Source: Bacteroidales bacterium | Lineage (GTDB): Bacteria; Bacteroidota; Bacteroidia; Bacteroidales; UBA1715 | Direction of reading: 5' to 3' | Length of the DNA: 64,000 bases | Assembly: GCA_017516865.1 (NCBI GenBank) | Contig: JAFXAU010000002.1 | Location: forward strand, 16,648-80,647 | Part shown: positions 23,739-32,955 of the stretch, in pieces | How positions within the stretch are numbered: the stretch's first letter is position 1 | How the letters are laid out: the number at the start of each line of letters is the position of its first letter | Notes under the pieces: generated by a model | Database searches by the model: none | The model's input: only the letters and a program-made list of their open reading frames with translations | What the model was told of the DNA's origin: nothing | Program-made: the position numbers and the translations under genes

Positions 23739-26057
23739 TTACTTATCGAAATTCCGTTTCTTCAACTCACAAGCAAGTGTCTCGCCTTCTTTCATTTGAT
23801 AACTTTTTCCGTAAATTTCCAAATTGGAGATATATCCTGCCGAAAGGTGTAATTCCAGTTTTTTCGAGGTGACTTTCACGGTAAGAACCGCACCACGATA
23901 CGTTATTGAAAAAGAATACGACTTCCACCCTTTCGGAATATATGGTTCAAACGAAATTTTGTTCTGAGCGACTCTCATTCCTGCAAAACCCTTGACAATT
24001 GCGAGCCACGAACCAGACATACTTGTAATATGCAGACCTTCTTTCGCTTCTTTGTTGTAGTCGTCCAAGTCAAGACGCGCGGTACGTAAATACAATTCGT
24101 AGGCTTTTCCCTCATCACCAATTTTCGAAGCCACAACCGAGTGAATACACGGCGAAAGCGACGACTCGTGTACACAACGTGCCTCATAGAAATAAAAATT
24201 CCGACGAATCGTCTCCATCTGAAATTCAGATTCAAAAACATACAGCCCCTGAACAACATCGGCCTGTTTGATATATGGCGAACGCAGTATTCTGTCCCAC
24301 GACCAATGCTGGTTTATCGGCCGCTGGTCGGCAGGAAGGTCTGCCACCGTAACCGATTCCTTGTCTAAATAACCGTCTTGCTGCAATATGATGCCATATT
24401 TCTCATCTGACGGAAGATACATATTTTGAACTATATCCGACCAACGCATAATTTCACGTTCGTCAAAGGAAATTTTCTTTGCAAGTTCCTCATATTGCTC
24501 ATTTGCGACACGTTTTGCCCAACTGATTGATTCCAACGTATATCTCAAGCACCACTGAGCATAATAATTTGTGTACCAGTTATTTGAAACATTATTTTCG
24601 TATTCATTCGGACCAGTTACGCCCAAAATCATATACTTACGTTTGATTGGCGACAAAATAACCCGTTGTGCCCAAAAACGAGATATACCGATAAGAACCT
24701 CCAAACCATAGTCAACCAAATACGCACGGTCGCCAGTATAGGTCACGTAGTCGTAGATTGCGTGTGCAATGGCACCGTTACGGTGAATCTCCTCAAACGT
24801 AATTTCCCATTCGTTGTGACATTCGTCACCAGTCATAGTCACCATTGGATATAACGCCGCACCGTTTGTAAAACCCAATTTTTCACCATTTTTAATTGCT
24901 TGTGGCAACTGCTTGTAACGGTAAAGCAACAAATTTCTCGAAACAGATTCCGGCGACGTTGAGAGGTAGAACGGAAAACAAAATGCCTCTGTATCCCAAT
25001 ACGTTACGCCGCCGTATTTTTCGCCCGTGAATCCTTTCGGGCCAATGTTCAGACGACTGTCGTCGCCAGTATAGGTTTGATTTAGGTGGAAAATGTTGAA
25101 ACGAATTCCCTGCTGTGCCTTCACATCGCCTTTGATGACTATATCGCTCAATTTCCACTTGGCAGCCCACGATTTTTTATGGGCAGAATACAATTTTTGA
25201 AAACCAGCCTTTTGTGCCGTTTGAACCCGTTCCACAACAATTTTCGGTAAGTCTTCGGCACTGTAATTCATGGTAGAAACTTGAGCCGCATATTTAGTAA
25301 TGACAGCCGTTTCACCTTTTTTCAATTCAAAATCAATTGTTTCGCCGACCTGAAGATTTTTATGATAATTTTTCTTTGTCGCCGACACAGAAACGTCGGT
25401 GGAAATCGCCGTAGCAACCGTAAACTGCGATACGCCGAACGGATTGGGTTTTGTTTTGTCAACCGCAATAGAAACACCTTTTCCGTTTTTCTGTGAAATT
25501 GACTCCCAGAAACATTCATCGTAGTTTGAATCCTGATTCAAAATATGCGACTCTATGAACGACAGGACCGACAGTGAGCAGGCTTTGTTTTCGGCGGTAA
25601 TTGAATACGAAATTGCCCCAACCTCAACAGAAACCATGCTGACAAACCGTGAACTTTCTATGTGCAGACGTGTGCCGTCGGGCATTTCAACCATGCACGA
25701 TTTCGACAACGTACCTTCTTTCATATTCAATGTACGACGGAACGAATTGATCTTCACCTTTGCCAAATCGAGCAACTTTCCGTTGACAGACGTATGGAGC
25801 CCAATCCACGCCGGTGCGTTTATCACTTTTGCAAAATAGTCGGGATAGCCGTTTTTCCACCAACCCACGCGAGTTTTATCGGGGAAGAATACGCCGCCGA
25901 TGTAGTTCCCCTGCATAGTTTTTCCAGAATAAGCCTCCTCGAAATTTGCCCTCTGTCCCATGTGGCCGTTGCCAATGCTAAACACACTTTCCGCTATCAA
26001 ATGACGGTCGGTGTCAAAACCGTCCTCAATCACATTCCACTCGTCTTCTACAAACAT
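23739..26057 (-). CDS. Glycoside hydrolase family 65 protein (maltose/kojibiose phosphorylase type)
   Basis: A 772-residue enzyme of GH65, which phosphorolyses alpha-linked disaccharides to beta-glucose 1-phosphate. The N-terminal beta-sandwich contains SVFSIGNGHMGQRANFEEAY. The (alpha/alpha)6 barrel shows GGVTYWDTEAFCFPFYL, and VTGPNEYENNVSNNWYTN holds the catalytic Glu. The C-terminal jelly-roll ends near the stop. No signal peptide, so it is cytoplasmic, as expected for a phosphorylase. Which disaccharide it uses cannot be told by eye. No transporter or phosphoglucomutase is adjacent. Confidence 0.9.
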   Translation of the reverse strand: MFVEDEWNVIEDGFDTDRHLIAESVFSIGNGHMGQRANFEEAYSGKTMQGNYIGGVFFPDKTRVGWWKNGYPDYFAKVINAPAWIGLHTSVNGKLLDLAKVKINSFRRTLNMKEGTLSKSCMVEMPDGTRLHIESSRFVSMVSVEVGAISYSITAENKACSLSVLSFIESHILNQDSNYDECFWESISQKNGKGVSIAVDKTKPNPFGVSQFTVATAISTDVSVSATKKNYHKNLQVGETIDFELKKGETAVITKYAAQVSTMNYSAEDLPKIVVERVQTAQKAGFQKLYSAHKKSWAAKWKLSDIVIKGDVKAQQGIRFNIFHLNQTYTGDDSRLNIGPKGFTGEKYGGVTYWDTEAFCFPFYLSTSPESVSRNLLLYRYKQLPQAIKNGEKLGFTNGAALYPMVTMTGDECHNEWEITFEEIHRNGAIAHAIYDYVTYTGDRAYLVDYGLEVLIGISRFWAQRVILSPIKRKYMILGVTGPNEYENNVSNNWYTNYYAQWCLRYTLESISWAKRVANEQYEELAKKISFDEREIMRWSDIVQNMYLPSDEKYGIILQQDGYLDKESVTVADLPADQRPINQHWSWDRILRSPYIKQADVVQGLYVFESEFQMETIRRNFYFYEARCVHESSLSPCIHSVVASKIGDEGKAYELYLRTARLDLDDYNKEAKEGLHITSMSGSWLAIVKGFAGMRVAQNKISFEPYIPKGWKSYSFSITYRGAVLTVKVTSKKLELHLSAGYISNLEIYGKSYQMKEGETLACELKKRNFDK

Positions 26058-26078
26058 TGTTCTGTCGTTTTATTTGCA

Positions 26079-26086
26079 CAAAAATA
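26079..26086 (-). promoter_or_regulatory. -7 promoter box TATTTTTG for the GH65 gene
   Basis: Minus-strand TATTTTTG, 21 bases before the GH65 ATG. Confidence 0.5.
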
Positions 26087-26135
26087 AAATATCCGTAAAA
26101 ATAACCAATGAGAATTTACCTTTTCTCACCTTATC

Positions 26136-26220
26136 CTACGATACAGTTCGTTCAATCCATTGCTTCACCGAAAGTACATAGCCGTTAGTCTTCTGCAACA
26201 GAAAGTAACAGGGAGGCGAA
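26136..26220 (-). pseudogene. Decayed KilA-N gene fragment
   Basis: On the minus strand a short frame reads QKTNGYVLSVKQWIERTVS and stops. It aligns with SNNFVLSVKTWIEKT of the KilA-N protein remnant at 27157-27577. No start or further domain remains. The rest of 26087-26293 shows nothing else. Confidence 0.35.
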
Positions 26221-26294
26221 CAATTATGGTTGGTGGAGTGTTAAGCCATCAACTAAAGCGGATAAGTCAAAAAACAATATAAGTCAAGAGTTGA

Positions 26295-26530
26295 AAAAAA
26301 ATAATTGTTGGTTTTCATACTTTTTGAAAAAAGTACCGATACTTTTTTTGAGATTATAGGACGGAAAAAAAATTTTATCACGATGAAAAATTTTAAAAAT
26401 AGGGAGAGAAAAAATTTTCCCTCGAGAGAGAAAAATTTTTTGAGCCTAAAATGCCTCTGAAAAGAAAAAAATATTTTGTCATGAAAAAATAATTGTTGGT
26501 TTTCATACTTTTTCAAAAAAGTATCGGTAG
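26295..26530. repeat. Two direct copies of a ~40-bp hairpin-bearing sequence
   Basis: ATAATTGTTGGTTTTCATAC and the following TTTTT...AAAAAAGTA palindrome occur at 26301-26342 and again at 26489-26530, nearly identical. The ~145 bases between are AT-rich with A-runs and no credible coding frame. Confidence 0.6.
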
Positions 26531-26544
26531 AAAATTTTTCAAGC

Positions 26545-26592
26545 AATGCACAATTATGAATTATGAGTTATGGATTATGGATTATGGATTAT
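26545..26592. repeat. ATTATGAATTATGAGTTATG string
   Basis: GCACAATTATGAATTATGAG followed by three TGGATTATGGATTAT units; same intergenic family as 20537-20560 and 35181-35211. Confidence 0.5.
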
Positions 26593-26612
26593 TTTCGGGC
26601 AAGCGATTGCTT

Positions 26613-27152
26613 TTATTCCTTGTTGTCAGGAATAACAAACCCTACAGGCTTTCGTGGCTTTTTGACAGTTTGCGTTAATGAATTGACCTTCATACTTAAT
26701 TCCGTCATGGAGTCTGTCAAAGCATCTAACTGACCTTGCATCAGTTCGTTGCAGTCGTTTTGGTCGTGAAGGATTTCTTCTATGTATGCTTTTTGATTTT
26801 GTAGTTCCAAACGGAGATTTTCTATTTGCAACGTATTTTCCGACAAGTTTACAATTCGTTCACGTATTTCTACGAATGCACGCATAATGTTGATATTCAC
26901 CTGAATGGCAATTGGAGAACGAAGCACACTACTCAACATTGCCACACCTAATTCTGTGAACGCATACGGCATATATTTCAAGTGCTTACCTTGTTCCATT
27001 TCTAAGATCACAATTTGTGATCTTACAAAATCCTCTTTCGTTAGTTGAAACATGAAATCTTCGGGGAAACGTTCAATGTTTCTTTTAACAGCTTGATTCA
27101 ACTGTCTTGTCTCAACCCCATAAAGGACAGCCAAATCCGCTTTGCTGTCCAA
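26613..27152 (-). pseudogene. ORF6N domain gene lacking its 5' end
   Basis: A 179-residue open frame whose N-terminus ([53 protein letters not shown]) is an ORF6N DNA-binding domain starting about 20 residues too late. A normal member begins with ~20 residues before D-L-A-x-L-Y. Immediately upstream the sequence is KilA-N coding DNA in another frame, with stops in this frame, so the true start is deleted. The C-terminal coiled coil ([29 protein letters not shown]) is intact. The only available start is a TTG. Confidence 0.7.
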
Positions 27153-27156
27153 CCTA

Positions 27157-27577
27157 TTATTTTTTGTTCTTCAGCTTTAAGGCGTTGAAATTCCTTAACC
27201 AAAAGCAACTGAAAACGAGGACCTATCCACATTCCAAAATGGTAAGCTATATCACGGTGTGCATATGTGCCACCATACCTACCTGCTTTTGAAACAATTC
27301 CGATGGCATTAGTTTTTTCAATCCATGTCTTCACTGATAATACAAAATTGTTACTACCTGCCATATTTTTAATTGTACCGAATTCGGTACAATTAAAATT
27401 TGGATTATACAATATCTCCCATTCTCCAAGATATTCTATCGTGCTTTTTAGACTGAGTCAACGAAAAATAATATGTTCCTGCAATTGGCTACGAGCCATG
27501 TCTGTAAGCGAAATATAATCATCACCCTCGTTTGTGAGAATCGTGATTTCCGTGTTTTGTACCGTAATTTTTGCCAT
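27157..27577 (-). pseudogene. KilA-N domain gene with a nonsense codon and lost 3' end
   Basis: Starting at the ATG at 27577 the frame reads MAKITVQNTEITILTNEGDD and YISLTDMARSQLQEHIIFR, then a TGA where homologues have Trp. It continues in the same frame with LSLKSTIEYLGEWEILYNP and on through GIVSKAGRYGGTYAHRDIAY to [12 protein letters not shown]. There it runs into the ORF6N gene out of frame. A TGG-to-TGA change and a 3' deletion have killed it. The promoter at 27603 survives. Confidence 0.75.
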
Positions 27578-27602
27578 TGTTATGTCGTGTTTTATTTTTG
27601 TA

Positions 27603-27610
27603 CAAATATA
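27603..27610 (-). promoter_or_regulatory. -7 promoter box TATATTTG
   Basis: Minus-strand TATATTTG, 25 bases upstream of the dead KilA-N start. Confidence 0.5.
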
Positions 27611-27648
27611 GCATTTTCTTTATACTCTTGGCTTTATTACCGCACAAA

Positions 27649-27675
27649 AAAGGCCACCACTCCGTGGCAGCCTTT
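27649..27675 (-). terminator. Intrinsic terminator after the ORF6N gene
   Basis: On the minus strand AAAGGCTGCCAC, a short loop, GTGGTGGCC and a T-run. The same GAGTTTCAAAGGCTGCCACG lead-in is found at 34027-34055 and 35045-35071. Confidence 0.7.
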
Positions 27676-27685
27676 GAAACTCGAT

Positions 27686-28228
27686 TTATTTCTTTCTTAC
27701 AACCCTGTGTTTTAATTTCAACATTGCGAAATTTAGTTCCAGTTCGGTTTCCGACTCTGATGGATTAAGGTCGTTGCCTAAAATGTCGGAAATGAGTTCG
27801 CCACCTTTCTGCATAAGTGATTTCTGGACTGTCTTGTCCTCGGTTTGCGGCAATGCAGCCACGGTCCTTGCAAGTTCCCGAATTTTTACGAATGTTTCTA
27901 TTATGCACAATGTTGTCTGCACTGCCTGCTCGCCTTTTAATATGGTTGCAAGCATATACAAACCTCGTTCAGTGAAGGCATATGGTGGCACCGGATTGTA
28001 TTTCAGCTTTTTAAGGTTATCAAAAATTTTGATAACCTCATCTTTTTCCGTTTTTGACAGTTGAAAAATATAACCATCGGGAAACTTTTCGGGATTGTTC
28101 TTTACCGCTTGATTAATTTCTCGTGTTTCCACGCCATACAACGTAGCCACATCACTATCAATAATTACATTTTCGTTGCGAAGTTGCAAGACCTTGTCCT
28201 GCACGTCTTCAATTTTTATCATTTGCAT
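27686..28228 (-). CDS. ORF6N domain-containing protein
   Basis: A 180-residue protein with a complete N-terminal ORF6N domain (VLQLRNENVIIDSDVATLYG, VETREINQAVKNNPEKFPDG, YAFTERGLYMLATILKG). This is a phage antirepressor-like DNA-binding domain common as single genes in Bacteroidales chromosomes. The C-terminal tail is polar. The ATG at 28228 or 28222 are both possible. It is preceded by a duplicated promoter block and followed by a strong terminator, so it is a self-contained transcription unit. Confidence 0.85.
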   Translation of the reverse strand: MQMIKIEDVQDKVLQLRNENVIIDSDVATLYGVETREINQAVKNNPEKFPDGYIFQLSKTEKDEVIKIFDNLKKLKYNPVPPYAFTERGLYMLATILKGEQAVQTTLCIIETFVKIRELARTVAALPQTEDKTVQKSLMQKGGELISDILGNDLNPSESETELELNFAMLKLKHRVVRKK

Positions 28229-28271
28229 TAACCTTTTATAATTAGTTACAATGCAAAGATACGAGTTTTTT
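28218..28271 (-). promoter_or_regulatory. 54-bp promoter/start block, copy 1 (also at 34965-35018)
   Basis: Contains the -7 box TATCTTTG (minus strand, 28254-28261) and the first codons of the ORF6N gene. An identical 54 bases precede the KilA-N gene at 34932. Confidence 0.75.
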
Positions 28272-28293
28272 TATTTACACCATTATCACAAAA

Positions 28294-28321
28294 AAAGGAG
28301 CGGAATCACTCCCGCTCCTTT
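28294..28321 (-). terminator. Intrinsic terminator of the 1521-residue adhesin gene
   Basis: Ten-bp stem AAAGGAGCGG / CCGCTCCTTT with an 8-base loop and, on the minus strand, a T-run. It starts 25 bases after the adhesin stop. Confidence 0.8.
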
Positions 28322-28345
28322 GAAAATCAATTTACTTTATTTTCG

Positions 28346-31300
28346 TTAATTCGCATCTTTTACAAGACGGACAGCACTTCCGCCAGCACGGTTTGGTTTG
28401 GTGTTATACACCTTCATGCTACTGAATGCGAAAGCATGCGCTTCGCCATTACTATACATCGAACTTGACCAATAATAGCAAGCTTCACCAACAATCTCAA
28501 CTCTTGTTCCGTAACGGTTGCCCGCAGCAGGAAGAAACACAGCACCATTTGCTTCCATTTTTTCCCATTCTTCAGCAGAATAACTATTCACCGTTTGGAA
28601 ATATGTTGAACCAGAACGTTTTGCAACTCCGCTTGTGAACCCTACATCACTTGGCAATGTCCAATTATCTGGCAACAAGACTAGACCATTCACACCATTA
28701 ATCGTAGCAACACCGTACTTACTTGATGCATTGGCACGTGAATTTATCAAATAATCCCATTCTTCGAGAGTTAGCGTACGCCACATTCCAGCTTGGTTTC
28801 CTCCGTTGGAAATCTTATTGCAAACGCCCCAGTCTGCATTGGCATAGTTGCCTGTTAGGTTGTTGTTGTAATCGCCGCCAGGATAGTAGTCGCTGGAACT
28901 AGTGCTTATGCTGTACGGCTGGTATGCATTCGCTCCGCTGTTCCAACCCGAAGTTCCCCAACCGAACAAATCTATCCAACCGCTGTAAGTACGAGAAATG
29001 TTGGCATTGTCACTTCCTGTAATTGTTCCTCCGTTAGGGTATCCGTCTGGCGCTTGTTGCGTCCCAACAAAATCCCATTGATTTTCAGCAAAGTGCCATG
29101 AGTTGGTGCTTGCTTGGTATTGCAAATTTCCTTGTGAAAAAAAGACTTGTCTATCTGCAGAAACAGAAAAAACAGCAGTTATAGCACCTGTTGGTGGAGT
29201 TGTTATAGTTATATTTCTACTATATGATACTCCAACTGAGTTCACTGCATACGCACGCACGTAGTATTTTGTACCATTTGCAAGTTCATCAATCGTCGTT
29301 TCAAAATCATCGCCATCAACTACTTTTTTAGAACTTTCAACCGTTGGATTTTCGGTTGTAGAGTAGCAGAATCCTTTTTCCGTAACTTCAGCACCACCGT
29401 TAAACGTGATTTCAGAAGAAACTTTAAATGAAGAACCGGTAATGTTGGAACTTGTTACATCAGCAACAGTTGCAAGTACTGCCAATGTTTTTACAGAAAC
29501 TTGCTCACTATAACTTGTTCCTACAGAGTTTATTGCATACGCACGAACATAATATGTTGTGGCACTTGCAAGTTCATCAATCGTAACTTTAAAATCGTCG
29601 CCATCAACTGTTTTTTTAGTATCGTCAACTGTAGGATATTCAGTTGTAGAATAGCAGAACCCTTTTTCGGTCACTTCAGCTCCGCCGTTATCGGTTATTT
29701 CAGACGCAACTTTGAATGAAACGCCTGTAATATCAGAACTTGTTACATCAGCAACAGTGGCAAGAGCCAATGTAAGAACAGAAATTTGTTCGCTGTAAGC
29801 TGTTCCTACTGAGTTCACAGCGTATGCACGTACATAGTAAGTTGTGCCGTTTTCAAGTTCTGCAATCGTTGTTTCAAAATCATCGCCGTCAACTGCTTGT
29901 TTAGAATCTTCAATCGTTGGATTTTCTGTTGTTGAGTAGCAGAATCCTTTTTCGGTTACTTCAGCGCCGCCGTTTGCAGTGATTTCAGATGAAACCTTGA
30001 ATGAAACATCTGTGATGTCGGAACTTGTTACACCGGCTACCGTTGCAAGAATTGCTGGTGTTGTAACCGTTATCTGCTCGCTATATGATGTTCCTGCGGA
30101 ATTCGTAGCGAATGCACGAACGAAGTAGATCGTGTTTGGAGAAAGACTTGTTACAGTGGCATAGAAAGTATTTTCACCATTGGTAATGCCTGAAACATTA
30201 GAGTCGTCAATAGTAGGATTCTCGCTTGTTGAGTAGCAGAATCCTATGGAAGATACGCCGCCGCCGTCGTCAGTGAGTTCGGCAGTCACTACGAATGATT
30301 TGCCACCCACTTCGGAAGCCGTTGGAGTTGCCACCGTTGCAGGAAGATATAACGTAGTTACAGTATAAGTGCTGCCGTATGTTGTACCCATTGAATTTGT
30401 CGCAAACGGACGTACGTAGTAGGTTTTTCCTGGTGTCAAACCAGTAATTGTTGCTTCAAAATCTGTGCCTGCCACGTCAACCGTAACTTTGTCGTCAGAA
30501 GTGGTAGGAGATTCGTTTGTAGTTGAGTAGCAAAATCCCCACTGAGTAATCTGTGCTTCGAATTTCACATTTGAGTGCATTTCAAACGATTCAGCGGTAA
30601 CATTGCGGTAACCGCCCGAGTTAATCACAGGAGCCATAAGCGTGGTGTTGACTACAAGCGCCTCGCTATAGCCAGTGCCAGTACTGCTGGTTGCGTAGGC
30701 GCGGATATAATATGTATAACCCGAAGCCAAATAACTGAAACCACCAATATAATTTTCGTCAACACTTGTACCCGAAGAAACGTATTTCTGTTCGTTGTCG
30801 GCCACGGTTGGGTTCGGCGTTCTTGAGCATACGAAGCCACGTTCGATTATATCGCCAAAACCAGCCGAAGTGATTTTCGCATTAAGTGTCACATCGGTAT
30901 CCACCATTTTAGAGAGTGTAGGTTTTGAAAGTTTCGGGTTCTTCGATGCCTCAACCCAGTCGCTCAAAGCGGCAAACCGCTCGTTCATTTCAGCCAGTAA
31001 AGCATCAACTTCGTCTTTCGAATAGTAGCCATCCAAACTTGGAGTGCCAAGTTCACTTTTAAGCACGTAAGCTTTGAGAGTGTCGTTCATTTTTGCTGTG
31101 GTAGGATAAACAGAAAGCGTATCCTTCATTTTTGCAGTAGTTGCGTAGCCAGTCAAATCGGTTGCAGGAACGTCGCTCAAAGTGATATAGTTCGCATCGT
31201 TTTCAAGTTCGCTCACTTTGGTTGGAACAGATGGAAACTCAATAGCCGCAACTTGCTCGTTCACATACGTTTCGCTTGCCAAACCTTCCACGCTCGGAAT

Positions 31301-32911
31301 GTTCAATGCGTTCAATTCTTCTTTTGTCGCATAGGCACTCAAATCAGTTGCAGGTACATCGCTCAATGTGATGTAGTTTGCGTCGTTTTCAAAATCGCTC
31401 ACCTTGGTTGGAACGGTTGGAATCTGTATAGCCGCAACTTGCTCGTTCACATACGTTTCGCTTGCCAAACCTTCTACACTTGGAATGTTCAAAGCGTTCA
31501 ACTCTTCTTTTGTTGCATAGTTTGTCAAATCTTGTTCTGCTGGGATTTTGCCTTCCAGTTCGGCAAGAGCCGCATTCACGTCGGCAGACTTGGCATATAC
31601 GCTCAAGTCAATTGCGTCAGCTTGTCCACCTGAAAGCACGTAGTCTTCAAATTCTTCTTTTGTGACATAGGTTGCTGAAACATCGGCAGATTTTGCGTAG
31701 TCCGTTAAATCAGTTGCAGGCACATCGTTTAATGTAATGTAGTTTGCGTCGTTTTCAAGGTCGCTCACTTTGGTTGGAACCGACGGAATCTGTATAGCCG
31801 CAACTTGCTCGTTCACATAGGTTTCGCTTGCCAAACCTTCCACGCTTGGAATGTTCAACGCGTTCAATTCTTCTTTTGTGGCATAGTTTGTCAAATCCTG
31901 TTCGGCAGGAATTTTTCCTTCCAGTTCGGCAAGAGCCGCATTCACGTCGGCCGACTTGGCATATACGCTCAAATCAATTGCGTCAGCTTGTCCGCCCGAA
32001 AGCACATAGTTTTCAAATTCTTCTTTTGTGACATAATTTCCCGAAACATCGGTTGATTTTGCGTACACGTTCAAAGTGTCGTTCATTTTTGCCGTAGTAG
32101 CAAAACCGTCCAAGTCCGATTTCTTTGCATAGTCGCTCAGGTCAACCTCAGTTGGAAGTTCGTCCTTTTTAGCATAGGTCTGTTCCACATCGGCAGTCTT
32201 TGCGTAGTCGTTCAATTCTTCGGTTTTCACATAACCGTCGAGATTTGCTTCCGTTGGAATATCCGATTTTAAGGCATAATCAGCCAAATCCTCTGTCTTT
32301 ACATAATTTTCAAGATTCGCACTTTCGGGAATGTCGCTTTTCTTTGCGTAATCTTCAAGAGTTGCTGGCATTTCCGCCTTTTTCACGTATGTGTTGTCAA
32401 CATCGGCTGACTTTGCGTAGTCGTTCAGGACTTCGCTTTTCACATAACCGTCGAGGTTCGCGCCTTCGGGAATGTCCGATTTCTTGGCATAATCCGTCAA
32501 ATCGGGAATGTTGCCTGCCTTTTCTGCAAACTTCGCATAAGGAACCGTAAGCATTGGCGTTACGCCTATAACGGTTTTGCCGTCAAATTCGGCAACTGTC
32601 TTCACGAAATACGGTCCCGCGCTCCAGTCAATCTGCGAGAACGTCGTGTTGGTCATTGCTTCGCCGCCACCCAATTCCAATGAGACCAAACCGTTCGCAT
32701 TGGTTGTAACAGCGTGTTTTTCGGCATACACCACGGTGCCCTCGTCGGAGCCACGCAGTATGCTCAGTTCAATACTTACAGCTTTCGAAATCACCAAAGC
32801 GTTGTCGCCGTCGCGCACAACCGCCTGATAACTCATCGTCTGTGGAATTTGTGCGAACACCGACAGCACCGTTGCCATCAATATCGCAAGAAATGTAATG
32901 AATCTTTTCAT
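28346..32911 (-). CDS. Giant repeat-containing surface protein with FN3-like domains and a C-terminal lectin/FGE-like domain
   Basis: A 1521-residue secreted protein. Layout: signal peptide (1-21, ending SVFAQ); an N-terminal domain shared with the protein at 62051 (QTMSYQAVVRDGDNALV to ~125); a stalk of short degenerate repeats (DYAKKSDIPE, YVKTEDLADY, VPTKVSDLENDANYIT) to ~650, like phage tail fibres; six FN3-like domains of ~97 residues from ~660 to 1240 (EVTEKGFCYSTTENPT, TTYYVRAYAVNSVGTSYSEQ); and a C-terminal domain (GNLQYQASTNSWHFAENQWD to WSSSMYS and SAVRLVKDAN) of the FISUMP/formylglycine-enzyme-like fold often seen at the ends of Bacteroidales adhesins. No T9SS tail of its own is seen. 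It follows a T9SS-tailed gene in the same direction. Function is inferred as adhesion or ligand binding. Confidence 0.85.
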   Translation of the reverse strand: MKRFITFLAILMATVLSVFAQIPQTMSYQAVVRDGDNALVISKAVSIELSILRGSDEGTVVYAEKHAVTTNANGLVSLELGGGEAMTNTTFSQIDWSAGPYFVKTVAEFDGKTVIGVTPMLTVPYAKFAEKAGNIPDLTDYAKKSDIPEGANLDGYVKSEVLNDYAKSADVDNTYVKKAEMPATLEDYAKKSDIPESANLENYVKTEDLADYALKSDIPTEANLDGYVKTEELNDYAKTADVEQTYAKKDELPTEVDLSDYAKKSDLDGFATTAKMNDTLNVYAKSTDVSGNYVTKEEFENYVLSGGQADAIDLSVYAKSADVNAALAELEGKIPAEQDLTNYATKEELNALNIPSVEGLASETYVNEQVAAIQIPSVPTKVSDLENDANYITLNDVPATDLTDYAKSADVSATYVTKEEFEDYVLSGGQADAIDLSVYAKSADVNAALAELEGKIPAEQDLTNYATKEELNALNIPSVEGLASETYVNEQVAAIQIPTVPTKVSDFENDANYITLSDVPATDLSAYATKEELNALNIPSVEGLASETYVNEQVAAIEFPSVPTKVSELENDANYITLSDVPATDLTGYATTAKMKDTLSVYPTTAKMNDTLKAYVLKSELGTPSLDGYYSKDEVDALLAEMNERFAALSDWVEASKNPKLSKPTLSKMVDTDVTLNAKITSAGFGDIIERGFVCSRTPNPTVADNEQKYVSSGTSVDENYIGGFSYLASGYTYYIRAYATSSTGTGYSEALVVNTTLMAPVINSGGYRNVTAESFEMHSNVKFEAQITQWGFCYSTTNESPTTSDDKVTVDVAGTDFEATITGLTPGKTYYVRPFATNSMGTTYGSTYTVTTLYLPATVATPTASEVGGKSFVVTAELTDDGGGVSSIGFCYSTSENPTIDDSNVSGITNGENTFYATVTSLSPNTIYFVRAFATNSAGTSYSEQITVTTPAILATVAGVTSSDITDVSFKVSSEITANGGAEVTEKGFCYSTTENPTIEDSKQAVDGDDFETTIAELENGTTYYVRAYAVNSVGTAYSEQISVLTLALATVADVTSSDITGVSFKVASEITDNGGAEVTEKGFCYSTTEYPTVDDTKKTVDGDDFKVTIDELASATTYYVRAYAINSVGTSYSEQVSVKTLAVLATVADVTSSNITGSSFKVSSEITFNGGAEVTEKGFCYSTTENPTVESSKKVVDGDDFETTIDELANGTKYYVRAYAVNSVGVSYSRNITITTPPTGAITAVFSVSADRQVFFSQGNLQYQASTNSWHFAENQWDFVGTQQAPDGYPNGGTITGSDNANISRTYSGWIDLFGWGTSGWNSGANAYQPYSISTSSSDYYPGGDYNNNLTGNYANADWGVCNKISNGGNQAGMWRTLTLEEWDYLINSRANASSKYGVATINGVNGLVLLPDNWTLPSDVGFTSGVAKRSGSTYFQTVNSYSAEEWEKMEANGAVFLPAAGNRYGTRVEIVGEACYYWSSSMYSNGEAHAFAFSSMKVYNTKPNRAGGSAVRLVKDAN
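31242..31886. repeat. In-frame direct repeats inside the adhesin gene
   Basis: A 93-bp unit (31 codons, encoding NYATKEELNALNIPSVEGLA and following residues) occurs at 31242-31334, 31428-31520 and 31794-31886. The last two belong to a longer ~262-bp near-identical block (31428-31689 and 31794-32055). All spacings are multiples of three, so recombination would change length without breaking the frame. Confidence 0.85.
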
Positions 32912-32955
32912 CGTTGTTTTTATTATTGTTAATTATTATTTTTTCAATTTATTCT

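Noticed and set aside
26253..26546. Open frame on the minus strand rich in Phe and Lys
   Set aside because: It is low-complexity translation of A/T runs across the direct repeats, with no start signal and no family resemblance.
27450..27470. In-frame TGA in the KilA-N gene as a recoded Trp codon
   Set aside because: Other genes in the window end cleanly with TGA (for example 1826-1828 and 2293-2295, both in ATGA overlaps), and this gene is also truncated at its 3' end, so a nonsense mutation is simpler.
28346..29190. Diversity-generating retroelement target at the adhesin C-terminus
   Set aside because: The tip domain type fits, but there is no reverse transcriptase, accessory gene or template repeat in the window, so I do not call it.
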